Assembly (NCBI GenBank): GCA_023430365.1
Contig: JAEZAS010000273.1
Location: 1 to 45,038 of the forward strand
From: Planctomycetota bacterium
GTDB lineage: Bacteria > Planctomycetota > Planctomycetia > Pirellulales > Pirellulaceae
Direction: 5' to 3'
DNA: 45,038 bases
How positions within the stretch are numbered: position 1 is the stretch's first letter; every line of letters begins with the position of its first letter. The position numbers were made by a program, and so were the translations under genes. Of this stretch, positions 1 through 8,067 are shown one piece after another. The notes beneath the pieces are model-generated. The model saw only the letters and a program-made list of their open reading frames with translations, ran no database searches and was not told the origin of the DNA.

Positions 1-23
1 TCCAACCAGCGTTCGCGTTCCAT
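1..23 (-). CDS. 5' end of an unidentified gene, cut by the window edge
   Basis: Reading the minus strand, an ATG at 23-21 begins M-E-R-E-R-W-L and runs off the window. A strong Shine-Dalgarno sequence (AAGGAG, read on the minus strand from 36-31) sits 7 bases upstream, which is why I think this is a real start. Only seven codons are visible, so no function can be given. It would lie downstream of the serine hydrolase on the same strand. Confidence 0.4.
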
Positions 24-169
24 AAACAATCTCCTTGGAAGGGGTTTCAAGGAATTGTAGAAGGACGCGAACGCCTTTCTTTTTAGGCCGCTAGCGAGTG
101 CATAATCCTGAAACCTGCCTCCGGGCCAGCCCCGCGCGAGGACTATCCAAGTAGCAACGTCCCTCTGCG

Positions 170-194
170 GTTCTCCGGCAGGTGTTACCTGCCG
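170..194. repeat. 25-bp repeat with hairpin, copy 1
   Basis: The core is CCGGCAGGT-gtt-ACCTGCCGG, a 9-bp perfect inverted repeat with a 3-base loop at 175-195. The same 25 bases recur at 2018-2042. Both copies lie just past the stop codon of a minus-strand gene, so a transcription-ending or mRNA-3'-end role is possible, but there is no T-tract. It may equally be a dispersed REP-like palindrome. Confidence 0.7.
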
Positions 195-195
195 G

Positions 196-1770
196 CTACG
201 GTGCTCGCAGGAACATCCCTTGGCCATGGATGTTCAAGCTCTCAATCAGCACGCGATCTGCCTGACCGCTCGCATCGATCAGGAAGCGAACGCCGGACAG
301 CCCGCCCGCCGATTCGCCCGTCGGCTGGAACGAAAAGACATCGCGATCCCAGTGTCGCAACTCGAACTCAATCGGTTGCGGGCCCATGCGCAGCACGAGC
401 TTCCCCTGGCGTTCCACCAGTTCGATTTCACCGAAGAAGTCGTTCTTGTACTTTGCCGAATAGGCCGCGAGCTTGAGCGGCGGTGCTGGAGTGGATGGGG
501 GATGGCTGAAGTCCGTCTCGGCGCCTAACTCCTTCTGCACTTCCTCGTCGAACATCCGGTTCGCGAATTCGACCCAGTCTCGCTGAAGCTTGCCATCGAG
601 CACCAGGTCGAAGAAGCTTTCCGTCAGCCCTTCGGGTACTCCGGTGGGGGCCGCATTGGAAAGGACCGCGATGCCGAGGTCCTCGGACGGAAGCAGTGCC
701 ACTTCCGACCGCATGCCCAAGGCAAAAGCCCCGGAGTGTTTGTAGAACGTCCGGCCGCCGCGCTCGACGCTCACAATCCAGCCCAGGCCGTACGAAACCA
801 CATGGCCGCGCTCGGGCGCGAATCCGGTGACGATTTGCGGCGTTTGCGTTTCGGCGAGGGCAGTGGAGGCAACCACCTGGCGACCTTCGAACTTGCCCTC
901 GTCGAGCTGCAACCGTAGCCAGCGGGCGAGGTCGCTGAGCGTCGTGCTCGCGCCACCGGCCGGCGCCTGGGCGTCCGGCTGACGGGTGTACTTGGCGACC
1001 CATTTCCCATCGACGGGCACATGCAGCCGAGCGCGATTCTTCGCCTTCGCGTAGTCGGCGAAGCGGTAGCTCGTGGATGTCATCCCCAGCGGCGCAAAGA
1101 GTTTCTCCTTCGCCAGATCGTCCCATGACTTGCCCTGCGCCATGGCTGCCGCGTAGGCGGCCTCGCTGTAGCCGAAGTTCGTGTAGGCGTATTGCGAGCG
1201 GAAGCTGCTCGCCGGCGGTTGATACCGCAACCGCCGCAGGATCTCTTGCGGTTCGTAGCCCATGTCTTCGAGCAGGTCGCCGCAATGTTCGGGCAGGCCG
1301 CTGCGGTGGCAGAGCAAGTCGCGAAGTGTCAGTTCCCGAGTGACATACGGATCGTACATGCGAAAGCTGGGATCGTAGTCGATCACGCGGTCGTCCCAAC
1401 CGACGTGCCCCTCGCCCACGACAGCAGCCAGCACCGTTGAAGCGATCGGCTTGGATACCGAAGCCACTTGAAAGACGGTGTTCGCATCGATTCGCTCCGG
1501 CTTACCAGCTTCACGAACGCCGAAGCCCTTGATGTAGATCACCTGATCGCGGTGGACGACTACGATCCCGATGCCGGGAACGTCTGTGTCGTCGAGCGTC
1601 TTGTTCGTCAGCTTCTCGAGCTCTCCCACGGCGGTTTGAATCCGCTCGGGCGAAACTCGATCGCTGGGCCGGTCTTGGGCGCAAGCTGCTGCGGGCAACC
1701 AGCGGAGTGCAAGGGCGAAGCAAATGACCGTTGCGGCTAGTTTTGAACCCGACTTAGGGAAGGGCGTCAT
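196..1770 (-). CDS. Secreted serine hydrolase, beta-lactamase class C / penicillin-binding-protein-like family
   Basis: A protein of about 524 residues, probably exported. The ATG at 1770 was chosen because it gives an n-region with lysines, a hydrophobic core (LAATVICFALAL) and an A-x-A-like cleavage site; an upstream GTG at 1824 would bury the signal peptide. The catalytic triad of the family is visible: SxxK as SVSK in VASVSKP, YxN as YTN in YAYTNFGY, and HxG as HSGA. A C-terminal beta-rich part (FFGEIELVERQGKLVLRMG) resembles the DUF3471-type extension often found on these enzymes. Members hydrolyse peptides, esters or beta-lactams; the substrate cannot be told from sequence. It stands alone and has a hairpin repeat just downstream. 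Confidence 0.9.
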   Translation of the reverse strand: MTPFPKSGSKLAATVICFALALRWLPAAACAQDRPSDRVSPERIQTAVGELEKLTNKTLDDTDVPGIGIVVVHRDQVIYIKGFGVREAGKPERIDANTVFQVASVSKPIASTVLAAVVGEGHVGWDDRVIDYDPSFRMYDPYVTRELTLRDLLCHRSGLPEHCGDLLEDMGYEPQEILRRLRYQPPASSFRSQYAYTNFGYSEAAYAAAMAQGKSWDDLAKEKLFAPLGMTSTSYRFADYAKAKNRARLHVPVDGKWVAKYTRQPDAQAPAGGASTTLSDLARWLRLQLDEGKFEGRQVVASTALAETQTPQIVTGFAPERGHVVSYGLGWIVSVERGGRTFYKHSGAFALGMRSEVALLPSEDLGIAVLSNAAPTGVPEGLTESFFDLVLDGKLQRDWVEFANRMFDEEVQKELGAETDFSHPPSTPAPPLKLAAYSAKYKNDFFGEIELVERQGKLVLRMGPQPIEFELRHWDRDVFSFQPTGESAGGLSGVRFLIDASGQADRVLIESLNIHGQGMFLRAP

Positions 1771-1867
1771 GGGGACCTGGACTCGGGGCTTTAGCGAAAA
1801 GGGCGGAGTTAACGATCGGGCCACTCAAGAATAGCACGCGATTCGTAACCCTTTTTGGGCCGCACGT

Positions 1868-2005
1868 GTGCTGACCCCGCCGGAGGACTATGGCCCGTTC
1901 TTGCTGGTCGCCGGCGTCTTTGCCGTTTGCGGAATCACGCGGCGGAAGTGGCGTGAGGCGATGAAGATCGAACTGGTTGCGGTGCAGCTGGAGGCTGCGT
2001 GGTAG
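1868..2005 (+). CDS. Possible small one-helix membrane peptide (45 aa) or gene remnant
   Basis: A GTG-initiated frame in the spacer between two minus-strand genes encodes a peptide with a hydrophobic stretch (YGPFLLVAGVFAVCG) followed by basic ITRRKWREAMK and a TAG stop. The frame is open upstream only to 1835. I see no clear ribosome binding site and no family match. It may be a small membrane protein or the remnant of a larger gene; treat it as tentative. Confidence 0.25.
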   Translation: MLTPPEDYGPFLLVAGVFAVCGITRRKWREAMKIELVAVQLEAAW

Positions 2006-2017
2006 GATCGCGTTGCA

Positions 2018-2042
2018 GTTCTCCGGCAGGTGTTACCTGCCG
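2018..2042. repeat. 25-bp repeat with hairpin, copy 2
   Basis: Identical over 25 bases to 170-194, with CCGGCAGGT-gtt-ACCTGCCG forming the hairpin. It lies 14 bases beyond the stop codon of the phosphohexomutase gene, which is the same relative position as copy 1. Confidence 0.7.
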
Positions 2043-2055
2043 ACTATAGAGGTGG

Positions 2056-3399
2056 TTAGAGGCTCTGCAGGACGTGGCTGGTTTGATCGCAGAGTTCTTT
2101 CGCTTCGTCCAGCGTTGGGGCTTCGGCGATCACGCGGACGATGGGCTCGGTGTTGCTGCCTCGAACGATGAGCCAGCGATCGGGCCAGTCGAGGCGTAGG
2201 CCGTCGAGTCGATCGGCCTTGGCTTTCGGAAATCGCGACTCGACTGCAGCGAAGGCGTCAGGGAGCTTTCGAGCGTCGAGTTGCAGCGTCACCTTGTGGA
2301 TCTCGTACTTCGGCAGGCTGGCAACCCATCGGCTGAGCGACTCGCCGCGTTCGGCGAGACCCGCGAGCACGAGCGCCATGCCGACGAAGCTGTCGCGCAC
2401 CAGGCCGACACGCGGATCGATCGGTCCACCGCTTCCTTCGCCGCCGAAAACGGCTTTCTGCCGCAACATCTCGTCGACGACGTTGGCTTCGCCGACCGCG
2501 GAACGCGAGAAGGGCACTCCATACTCTTCGGCCAGGTCGAGCGTCATTCGGCTGGTGGCGCAGTTGGCCACCACTGGCCCGCGGTCGTGTCGGAGGACGT
2601 GATCGACGCACATCGCCAGCGTGTATTCCTCGCCGATGTACTGGCCCCGCTCGTCGATGATCGCCAGGCGGTCGGCGTCGGGGTCCTGGCAAAAGCCAAT
2701 CGCCGCTCCATGCTCGACGACCTTCGCGCCGACCGATTGCAGGTTGGCGGCTGTCGGTTCCGGCGGATGCAGGAACTGACCCGTGGGCTGATCACCGATC
2801 GCGATCACGTCGCAATCGAGCTCTTCGAGCAGTTTGCGGCCGAGGATGCTGCCGGAGCCGGCATTGCTGTCGAGCAGCACGCGGAACCGTCGGCGGGCGA
2901 CGTTGTCGGCATTGACGATGGACGACAGCAGCCGCAGGTGGTTCGAGGTTGTATCGGTGAGCGGGCGAACCTGGCCGACGCGATCGAACGGGGCCCAGCG
3001 GAACGTGCCGCTGCGATAGCGTTCGAGCACCGGTTGGCCGGCGGCTGCGGTAAGGATGCGTCCCTCGCCGCTGAACAGCTTCAGGCCGTTGTAGGGAGGC
3101 GGATTGTGGCTGGCCGTGATCTGCACGCCGCCGGCGGCCTGCTTGGCTCGCACGAGCACGCCGAGCGTGGGGGTCGCTGCAATGTCGGCGTAGAGCACGT
3201 CGCGCCCCATCGCCGCCAAGCTGCTTTGCACGGCGAGCGCGAGCATCGGCCCGGTCGTTCGTCCGTCCCGCCCGACGATGACTGGCCCAGGGGGCAAGGT
3301 TTCGGCGAAGGCGGCGACGTAGCGGGCGGCGACGTCCGGCGTGAGGCTTTCGCCGACAATTCCCCGCAGGCCCGAGACGCTGATGATGGGTTCGGCCAT
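2056..3399 (-). CDS. glmM: Phosphoglucosamine mutase / phosphomannomutase (GlmM-like alpha-D-phosphohexomutase)
   Basis: A 447-residue cytoplasmic enzyme that moves phosphate between C6 and C1 of a hexose or hexosamine; GlmM makes glucosamine-1-phosphate for UDP-GlcNAc and cell wall synthesis. All four family signatures are present: the active-site phosphoserine loop TASHNPPPYNG, the metal-binding loop DPDADR, the sugar-recognition loop GEGSGG, and the phosphate-binding loop RGSNTEPIVRV near the C terminus. The last loop (GSNTEP rather than PSGTEP) is closer to the archaeal-type GlmM/ManB group, so glucosamine versus mannose specificity is uncertain. The start MAEPIISVSGLRG is typical for the family. 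The gene lies downstream of parA on the same strand, separated by an inverted repeat. Confidence 0.9.
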   Translation of the reverse strand: MAEPIISVSGLRGIVGESLTPDVAARYVAAFAETLPPGPVIVGRDGRTTGPMLALAVQSSLAAMGRDVLYADIAATPTLGVLVRAKQAAGGVQITASHNPPPYNGLKLFSGEGRILTAAAGQPVLERYRSGTFRWAPFDRVGQVRPLTDTTSNHLRLLSSIVNADNVARRRFRVLLDSNAGSGSILGRKLLEELDCDVIAIGDQPTGQFLHPPEPTAANLQSVGAKVVEHGAAIGFCQDPDADRLAIIDERGQYIGEEYTLAMCVDHVLRHDRGPVVANCATSRMTLDLAEEYGVPFSRSAVGEANVVDEMLRQKAVFGGEGSGGPIDPRVGLVRDSFVGMALVLAGLAERGESLSRWVASLPKYEIHKVTLQLDARKLPDAFAAVESRFPKAKADRLDGLRLDWPDRWLIVRGSNTEPIVRVIAEAPTLDEAKELCDQTSHVLQSL

Positions 3400-3416
3400 G
3401 GAGGGCGCCTTCGGCG

Positions 3417-3482
3417 GTTGCAGGTTACAAGTGGCAGGTCACGGAGATGGTGTTATCGTCGATGGAACTTGTGACCTGCAAC
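3417..3482. repeat. Imperfect 16-bp inverted repeat between parA and the GlmM-like gene
   Basis: GTTGCAGGTTACAAGT at 3417-3432 pairs with ACTTGTGACCTGCAAC at 3467-3482 with one mismatch and a 34-base loop. The arms contain the degenerate unit GCAGGTYACAAGTGGCAGGTCAC. It resembles the element at 33023-33113 in layout but not in sequence. It could be a small non-autonomous repeat or an mRNA hairpin. Confidence 0.6.
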
Positions 3483-3492
3483 TCCTTCTAGC

Positions 3493-4326
3493 TCATGCGG
3501 CTACGGCAGTGCGGGTGGCCGGCACTACGGTAACGCCCTCGCCCCAGTGGAGCACTTCCTGGGCAAGCTGGCGGTAGTCGTCGGCCCCATGCGACTGCGG
3601 GGCGTATTGGAAAATCGATTGTCCGAAGCTGGGCGCCTCGGCGACGCGGATATTGCGGCGAATACGGGTCTGGAACGTCCGGGCGTTGGCCCACACGCAA
3701 TCGGGGGTTTTGCCGTGCGTGAAATACTCGGTCACGTCGTTGCTGACTTCGGCGGCGAGCCGCGTGCCCGTATCGTACATGCACAGCAGCACCCCGCTGA
3801 GCTTCAGGTCGCGATTCAGTCGCTTGCTGACGATTTCGATCGTCCGCAGCAGCTTGCTGAGGCCGTGCAGGGCCAAGAAGTGCGGCTGAAGCGGTAGGAA
3901 GATTTCTTTGACCATCGTCAGGGCGTTGATCGTGAGCACGCCGAGCGACGGCGGGCAGTCGCAGATCAGGTAGTCGAACTGCATGTTGTCCTGGGCGAGC
4001 TTGTCGCGAAGGATGACTTCCCGGCCGACTTCGCCGGCAAGCTCAACTTCCGCGGCTGCCAGGTCGATGTGAGCGGGAACGAGCCAGAGGTTTTCGGAAA
4101 TTTGCCGGCGGACGTCCTGCAGCAGATGCTCACCGGTGAGGCAGTCGTACACCGACGACTCACCGTCGCGGAGCGTCACCCCCAGGTGCAGCGAGGCGTG
4201 GGCCTGAGGGTCCATGTCGATCACGCACACCCGCTTGCCGGCCTCGGCCAATGCGGCGCTCAGGTTGACGGCAGTCGTCGTCTTACCGACGCCCCCTTTT
4301 TGGTTCATGATGGCGATCGACCGCAT
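3493..4326 (-). CDS. parA: ParA/Soj-family ATPase
   Basis: A 277-residue deviant-Walker ATPase of the ParA/Soj family, which typically moves chromosomes, plasmids or protein cargo along the nucleoid. The N terminus IAIMNQKGGVGKTTTAVNLS is the deviant Walker A motif; the Walker A' (VCVIDMDPQAHAS) and Walker B-like (YLICDCPPSLG) segments follow. I chose the ATG at 4326 because the P-loop normally begins within the first ten residues, and because a consensus -10 box lies at 4421-4426, inside the longer reading frame that would start at 4464. No parB is next to it. It is divergent from scpB, about 290 bp away, placing two chromosome-organisation genes side by side. Confidence 0.9.
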   Translation of the reverse strand: MRSIAIMNQKGGVGKTTTAVNLSAALAEAGKRVCVIDMDPQAHASLHLGVTLRDGESSVYDCLTGEHLLQDVRRQISENLWLVPAHIDLAAAEVELAGEVGREVILRDKLAQDNMQFDYLICDCPPSLGVLTINALTMVKEIFLPLQPHFLALHGLSKLLRTIEIVSKRLNRDLKLSGVLLCMYDTGTRLAAEVSNDVTEYFTHGKTPDCVWANARTFQTRIRRNIRVAEAPSFGQSIFQYAPQSHGADDYRQLAQEVLHWGEGVTVVPATRTAVAA

Positions 4327-4383
4327 GGCAAACTCCGTTTCGCTGGGTATTCCTCGGTGCGTCGCGCCGCGGCGTAACGCAAC

Positions 4384-4401
4384 AACGGACGCTCCGCGTC
4401 C
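4384..4401. repeat. 18-bp palindromic repeat with TCC/GGA loop
   Basis: GGACGC-tcc-GCGTCC at 4387-4401. On the minus strand it reads GGACGCGGAGCGTCCGTT, identical over 18 bases to 8203-8220. It falls in the presumed 5' leader of the parA transcript. Confidence 0.6.
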
Positions 4402-4420
4402 TTGGGGCATAGCGGGGCGG

Positions 4421-4426
4421 ATTATA
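4421..4426 (-). promoter_or_regulatory. Candidate -10 box upstream of parA
   Basis: The minus strand reads TATAAT exactly. The hexamer 17 bases upstream (TGGTCG) is a poor -35. It lies about 95 bases before the chosen parA start. The match is by eye only. Confidence 0.35.
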
Positions 4427-4615
4427 GGAATGCCCTTTGCCAGCGACCAGACAGATTGACCCAACTTATGGCGTTTAGGTGTGAAGATAGGTTAAGTGGG
4501 TCGGTTGGTTTGGGCTTTATCGTCCTAGCGGTTCTAGACCCATTCTTGCGACCGATCCGACAATCGCCCTATCGTAGGACACGTTTCGTAGTGAAAGTCT
4601 GAAGTCTGGCGGCCG

Positions 4616-5395
4616 ATGTACCATCGCAGCACCGATCCCGCTCAACAGCTCGGCAGCGCCAGCGGCCGGTATCAGCTCGCGCGCCCCTGGCGACCGGTCC
4701 CGCCCTCGCCCCCGATGGTGGTCGCGCGGCAGGCGACCAAGGCAGTCGCCCCAGAGGCGGCCGCGGAGGGCCTGCGCGATGAACGGATGCGTCGCCTGGA
4801 GGCGGTCTTGCTGCTGGCTCGCGAGCCGCTCAGCAGCCGCAAGCTGGCCCAGTACGCCAACTTGGCGGACGGAACCGAAGCGCGTACACTAATCCGCCGG
4901 TTGAACGAGCTTTACGACACCGTCGGCCGGGCCTTCCGCGTGGAGGAAGTGGCTGGCGGTTTTCAGCTGCTGACGCGCCGCAAGTTTGCGGCCTGGCTGA
5001 GGCGGCTGGAGCATGTACCAGCCGAGACGCGATTGAGCGCACCCGCCCTGGAAACACTGGCGGTAATTGCATATCGTCAACCAGTGCCGCGGGCCGATAT
5101 AGAGGCCATTCGCGGCGTAAATTGCGGCGAGATTTTGCGGCAGTTGATGGAACGCGACCTGGTTCGCATCGGGTCGCGCAGCGAAGAACTCGGACGACCT
5201 TTCCTTTACGCAACCACCAAACGATTCCTGCAAGTTTTCGGACTGGTCAGCCTCGAAGATCTACCTCAAGCCGCAGCGATTCGCGCTCTGCCCGTGACGG
5301 CGATGCCGCCGCTCCCGACCGAGCCGGAAGAAACGGCCGAGGAAGAGACTTCAGACGATCAGGACGAACTCGAATACACCGGCGATCAAGCTTGA
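4616..5395 (+). CDS. scpB: Segregation and condensation protein B
   Basis: A 259-residue kleisin-associated winged-helix protein of the SMC-ScpA-ScpB complex that compacts and separates chromosomes. The two winged-helix domains are recognisable: the first around RRLEAVLLLAREPLSSRKLAQYA (residues about 60-130), the second around LSAPALETLAVIAYRQPVPRADIEAIRGVNC with the family hallmark TLAVIAYRQP, then GRPFLYATTKRFLQVFGL. The first 55 residues and the acidic C-terminal 35 residues (EPEETAEEETSDDQDELE) are extensions beyond the core. No scpA or smc is in the window. The stop is 22 bases before the start of the acidic protein, so the two are probably co-transcribed and share the terminator at 5873-5900. 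Confidence 0.92.
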   Translation: MYHRSTDPAQQLGSASGRYQLARPWRPVPPSPPMVVARQATKAVAPEAAAEGLRDERMRRLEAVLLLAREPLSSRKLAQYANLADGTEARTLIRRLNELYDTVGRAFRVEEVAGGFQLLTRRKFAAWLRRLEHVPAETRLSAPALETLAVIAYRQPVPRADIEAIRGVNCGEILRQLMERDLVRIGSRSEELGRPFLYATTKRFLQVFGLVSLEDLPQAAAIRALPVTAMPPLPTEPEETAEEETSDDQDELEYTGDQA

Positions 5396-5417
5396 TTTAC
5401 CCCAGAAGGAGTTCGAC

Positions 5418-5798
5418 GTGAGCGTCAGCAAATTCCGTTTCCTCGAAGCAGCTCGGGCGCAGGCGACTGTGGCGCACTGGGCCGTTGCCGAATCACGCCG
5501 TGCCTTGCGCGTCGCTGATCCTCGCCTGGAGGACGACGATGACGACATGGACGACGAGGATGAGGACGAAGACCTCGACGACGACGAGGACTACGACGAT
5601 GAAGACGAGGACCTCGAAGACGAAGGCGACGAGGAAGAACTAGACGAGGATGAAGACCTCGACGACGAGTGGGAAGAAGTCGACGACGAGGATGAAGACC
5701 TCGATGAAGACGAGGACGAAGACCTCGACGACGAAGACGATGATTGGGACGACGAAGACGAGGATGAAGACGCCGAAGAGGACGAGGACTGGGAGTAG
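5418..5798 (+). CDS. Small, extremely acidic protein downstream of scpB
   Basis: A 126-residue protein starting at GTG 5418 with a good ribosome binding site (AAGGAG, 7-base spacing). Residues 1-37 form an ordinary, rather basic and alanine-rich segment (KFRFLEAARAQ, ESRRALRV). From residue 38 to the end, all but about 14 of 89 residues are Asp or Glu, broken by spaced Leu, Trp, Tyr, Val or Met. I recognise no domain. The calculated charge would be extremely negative, as in DNA-mimic or histone-chaperone-like tails; that comparison is only inference. It is 22 bases after scpB and is followed by a terminator, so it looks like the last gene of an scpB operon. The DNA is low-complexity (GAC/GAG/GAT repeats) and may vary in length between strains. 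Confidence 0.75.
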   Translation: MSVSKFRFLEAARAQATVAHWAVAESRRALRVADPRLEDDDDDMDDEDEDEDLDDDEDYDDEDEDLEDEGDEEELDEDEDLDDEWEEVDDEDEDLDEDEDEDLDDEDDDWDDEDEDEDAEEDEDWE

Positions 5799-5872
5799 TC
5801 CCGCTCGCCTGGACGGACCCTTACGCTGAACTTTGTCCCAGGCATGTTCTGGGACGCTCGACGCAATGAAAG

Positions 5873-5900
5873 ACCCGCGGTACGAAGCCGCGGGTTTTTT
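5873..5900 (+). terminator. Rho-independent terminator of the scpB operon
   Basis: ACCCGCGG-tacgaag-CCGCGGGT is followed by TTTTTT. It ends plus-strand transcription from scpB and the acidic gene, just before the convergent hemA. A second, T-less hairpin (GTCCCAG-gcatgtt-CTGGGAC) is at 5835-5855. Confidence 0.85.
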
Positions 5901-5910
5901 ATGCGCCTGC

Positions 5911-7194
5911 TTAATCGACGAGCTTGAACAAGCGCCGGAGAGCGTCGAGCAGGCCGTGCGGCGTGCCCTGGGCGGCTTCATCTCGGAGGCTTTCCAGCGG
6001 AGGGTGGAGCAGCTTGTTCACCAGCCGGTCGAAGGCGGCAGTGATTTCCGCCTTGGTTTTTGGGTCGGCTGTGGTTCCCAGCTTGTTCAGCAGTCGACTC
6101 AGCTCCTCGCTCTTTACCTCGTCCGCCCGAGCCTTCAGCCGCTTGATGGTCGGGGCCGTGGCGCGATGATGCAGGTCGGCCATGAAGCGGGCCGTTTCCT
6201 CTTCGATGATCCGCTCCGCCTTGGGCCATTCCTTCTCCCGCTCGCGCTTGTTCTGTGCACACGCGGCGGCGAGATCGTCGACCGAATACAGGTATACGCC
6301 CGAATAGTCGCCGATGGCGGGATCGAAATCGCGCGGGATGGCGAGGTCGAGAATCATCAAGGGGCGCTGATAGCGCTGCTGGTCGATTTCGCGATAGGTC
6401 TCCGCCGTGAAAAGGGGTTCTGTCGCCCCGGTGGCGCTGATGACGAGATCGGCTTCGACCATCAGCTTCGGCAGTTCCTCCCACTTCCGCGGCTGGCCGG
6501 AGGCGAGCAGCTTCGACAGGTCGCAAGCCCGCTCGAAGCTGCGATTCACCAGCGCGATCCGCTGGGCCCCTTTGTCGAGCAGGTAGCGGACGGCTTCTTC
6601 CCCCATCTCCCCCGCGCCGATCACGACGACCTGCTTGTCGTCGAACCGCTCAAAAAACTGGCTCGCAAAGTCGGCGATCGCCACGCTCGGAATGCTGACC
6701 CGCTTCTGGTTGATCGCAGTTTCCGTGGCGACGCGCTTGGCCACCCGCAGCGCCGCCTGGAAGGCCGAGTTGGTCAGGGGGCCGACACTGCTCGCCGTCG
6801 TGGCCAGTTCGTATGCCTGCTTCACCTGGCCGAGGATTTGCGCCTCGCCGACGACCATGCTGTCGAGACTGGCGGCCACCGTGAACAAGTGACGGACAAA
6901 GTCCTCGCCGGTGCGCTCGAACAGGTCGTTGAACAGGTCAACAGGTTCCAGCCCGTGGAAATCGGCCAGGAAGCTGATGACGTCGTGATGGGTCGGGCAG
7001 CGTTCCGGCTCTTCCGACGCGACGTACAACTCGACCCGATTGCACGTCGAGAGGAGCACCGCCTCTGTGCCAGGAAATCGTTGCCGCAAGCGCACGAGGG
7101 CCTCGACCGCCTGGTGCTTCGAGAAGGCCAGTCGCTCGCGAATCTGCACGCCCGCCGTGTGATGGCTGCAGCCGACCATTTGCAGTTTCATCAC
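5911..7194 (-). CDS. hemA: Glutamyl-tRNA reductase
   Basis: A 427-residue enzyme that reduces glutamyl-tRNA(Glu) to glutamate-1-semialdehyde with NADPH, the first committed step of C5-pathway tetrapyrrole synthesis. The N terminus MKLQMVGCSHHTAGVQIRER is typical, and the catalytic cysteine lies in LLSTCNRVELY. The middle NADPH domain shows VVIGAGEMGEEAVRYL, and DLAIPRDFDP is a conserved family block. The C-terminal helical dimerisation domain is present and the length is normal. The ATG overlaps the stop codon of the upstream membrane gene (ATGA), indicating translational coupling. With the HemD-HemE fusion at 24.3 kb, it is one of two haem loci in the window. Confidence 0.96.
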   Translation of the reverse strand: MMKLQMVGCSHHTAGVQIRERLAFSKHQAVEALVRLRQRFPGTEAVLLSTCNRVELYVASEEPERCPTHHDVISFLADFHGLEPVDLFNDLFERTGEDFVRHLFTVAASLDSMVVGEAQILGQVKQAYELATTASSVGPLTNSAFQAALRVAKRVATETAINQKRVSIPSVAIADFASQFFERFDDKQVVVIGAGEMGEEAVRYLLDKGAQRIALVNRSFERACDLSKLLASGQPRKWEELPKLMVEADLVISATGATEPLFTAETYREIDQQRYQRPLMILDLAIPRDFDPAIGDYSGVYLYSVDDLAAACAQNKREREKEWPKAERIIEEETARFMADLHHRATAPTIKRLKARADEVKSEELSRLLNKLGTTADPKTKAEITAAFDRLVNKLLHPPLESLRDEAAQGTPHGLLDALRRLFKLVD

Positions 7195-8066
7195 GCGGGC
7201 TCCTTGTACTGAAAGGAGACACCGGAGCCGTCGAGCTGAGGGCCGGCATGCTCGGTCTTTCCGAGCAGGAGCATGGCCATCACGACGGCCAGAAAGATGA
7301 AACTGGCGACCGTCAGATAGGCCACCTTCCGTCCCTGCTGGGCCGGCTTATACACCAACTCGAACGCTGAGGCCGAAATGAGCCACACGAGCAGCAGGAA
7401 CGAGGTGACAATCACCGGATCGGACCACGGCACCCGCGACTGGCCCGAGCGGATCACGTTCAAGACCACTCCAGCCACCAACCCCAGGGCCACGCAGAAC
7501 GCCGAGTAGCCGAGAGCCTGCTTATTCACGCTCTGCAGCCACTCCAGGCTCGGCAATTTCAGACCGGGCCGCGGCGGCAGCTTGTGCTTCAGGCGGTACG
7601 ATTGCACCAGGTACATCAGGCCCGCGATGAAACCGAGCGACACGCTCACCGTGCCCAGCAAGAGCATGAAACCGTGCGCCATGCCCCAGATCTGCACCGC
7701 CTGGCTCCGCTGAAACGGCTCATAGTCGCGAAACAGGTACGCGAGTCCGATCAGCACTTCAACAAGCGGAAGCATGAACGTGCCGACATTCGTTTGCGGC
7801 TTGCGAAGCACGATGGCCAGGTAGGAGGCAGCCATGATCCAAGCCGCCATCAAGTACCAGTCGTACCAAGTCGACAGCGGAAGCCCGACGACCCCCTCCT
7901 GCGCTCGGACGATCAGATACAGCGTATGAGCAAACAGCCCCGCGACCGTGAACCCAAGAATGAAGATCAGCCGCACCGGCATCCGAAAGAACAGCCGGGA
8001 AACCTCCAGCGCAAGCGCCACCGCATAACTGGCGGAGAAGCAAACGAGGCCGATTCCGGATAGCAT
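7191..8066 (-). CDS. HemX/CcsA-like membrane protein (cytochrome c assembly family)
   Basis: A 291-residue integral membrane protein with about eight hydrophobic segments (for example LIFILGFTVAGLFAHTLYLIV, GFMLLLGTVSVSLGFIAGLMYLV and VIVTSFLLLVWLISASAFELVY). The block AVQIWGMAHGFMLLLG carries the histidine expected of the CcsA/HemX superfamily, but the tryptophan-rich WWD haem-handling motif of true CcsA is not evident, so a HemX-like role is more likely. In Bacillus, HemX is encoded beside hemA and affects HemA levels; here the gene precedes hemA with a 4-base overlap, which supports a similar link. The alternative is cytochrome c maturation. No strong ribosome binding site is visible at the ATG. 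Confidence 0.8.
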   Translation of the reverse strand: MLSGIGLVCFSASYAVALALEVSRLFFRMPVRLIFILGFTVAGLFAHTLYLIVRAQEGVVGLPLSTWYDWYLMAAWIMAASYLAIVLRKPQTNVGTFMLPLVEVLIGLAYLFRDYEPFQRSQAVQIWGMAHGFMLLLGTVSVSLGFIAGLMYLVQSYRLKHKLPPRPGLKLPSLEWLQSVNKQALGYSAFCVALGLVAGVVLNVIRSGQSRVPWSDPVIVTSFLLLVWLISASAFELVYKPAQQGRKVAYLTVASFIFLAVVMAMLLLGKTEHAGPQLDGSGVSFQYKEPA

Positions 8067-8067
8067 T

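Noticed and set aside
4327..4464. N-terminal extension of ParA
   Set aside because: It would include a perfect -10 box and a dispersed palindrome, and pushes the P-loop away from the N terminus.
5833..7212. 459-residue plus-strand frame opposite hemA
   Set aside because: It overlaps a certain hemA entirely and starts inside the scpB-operon terminator.
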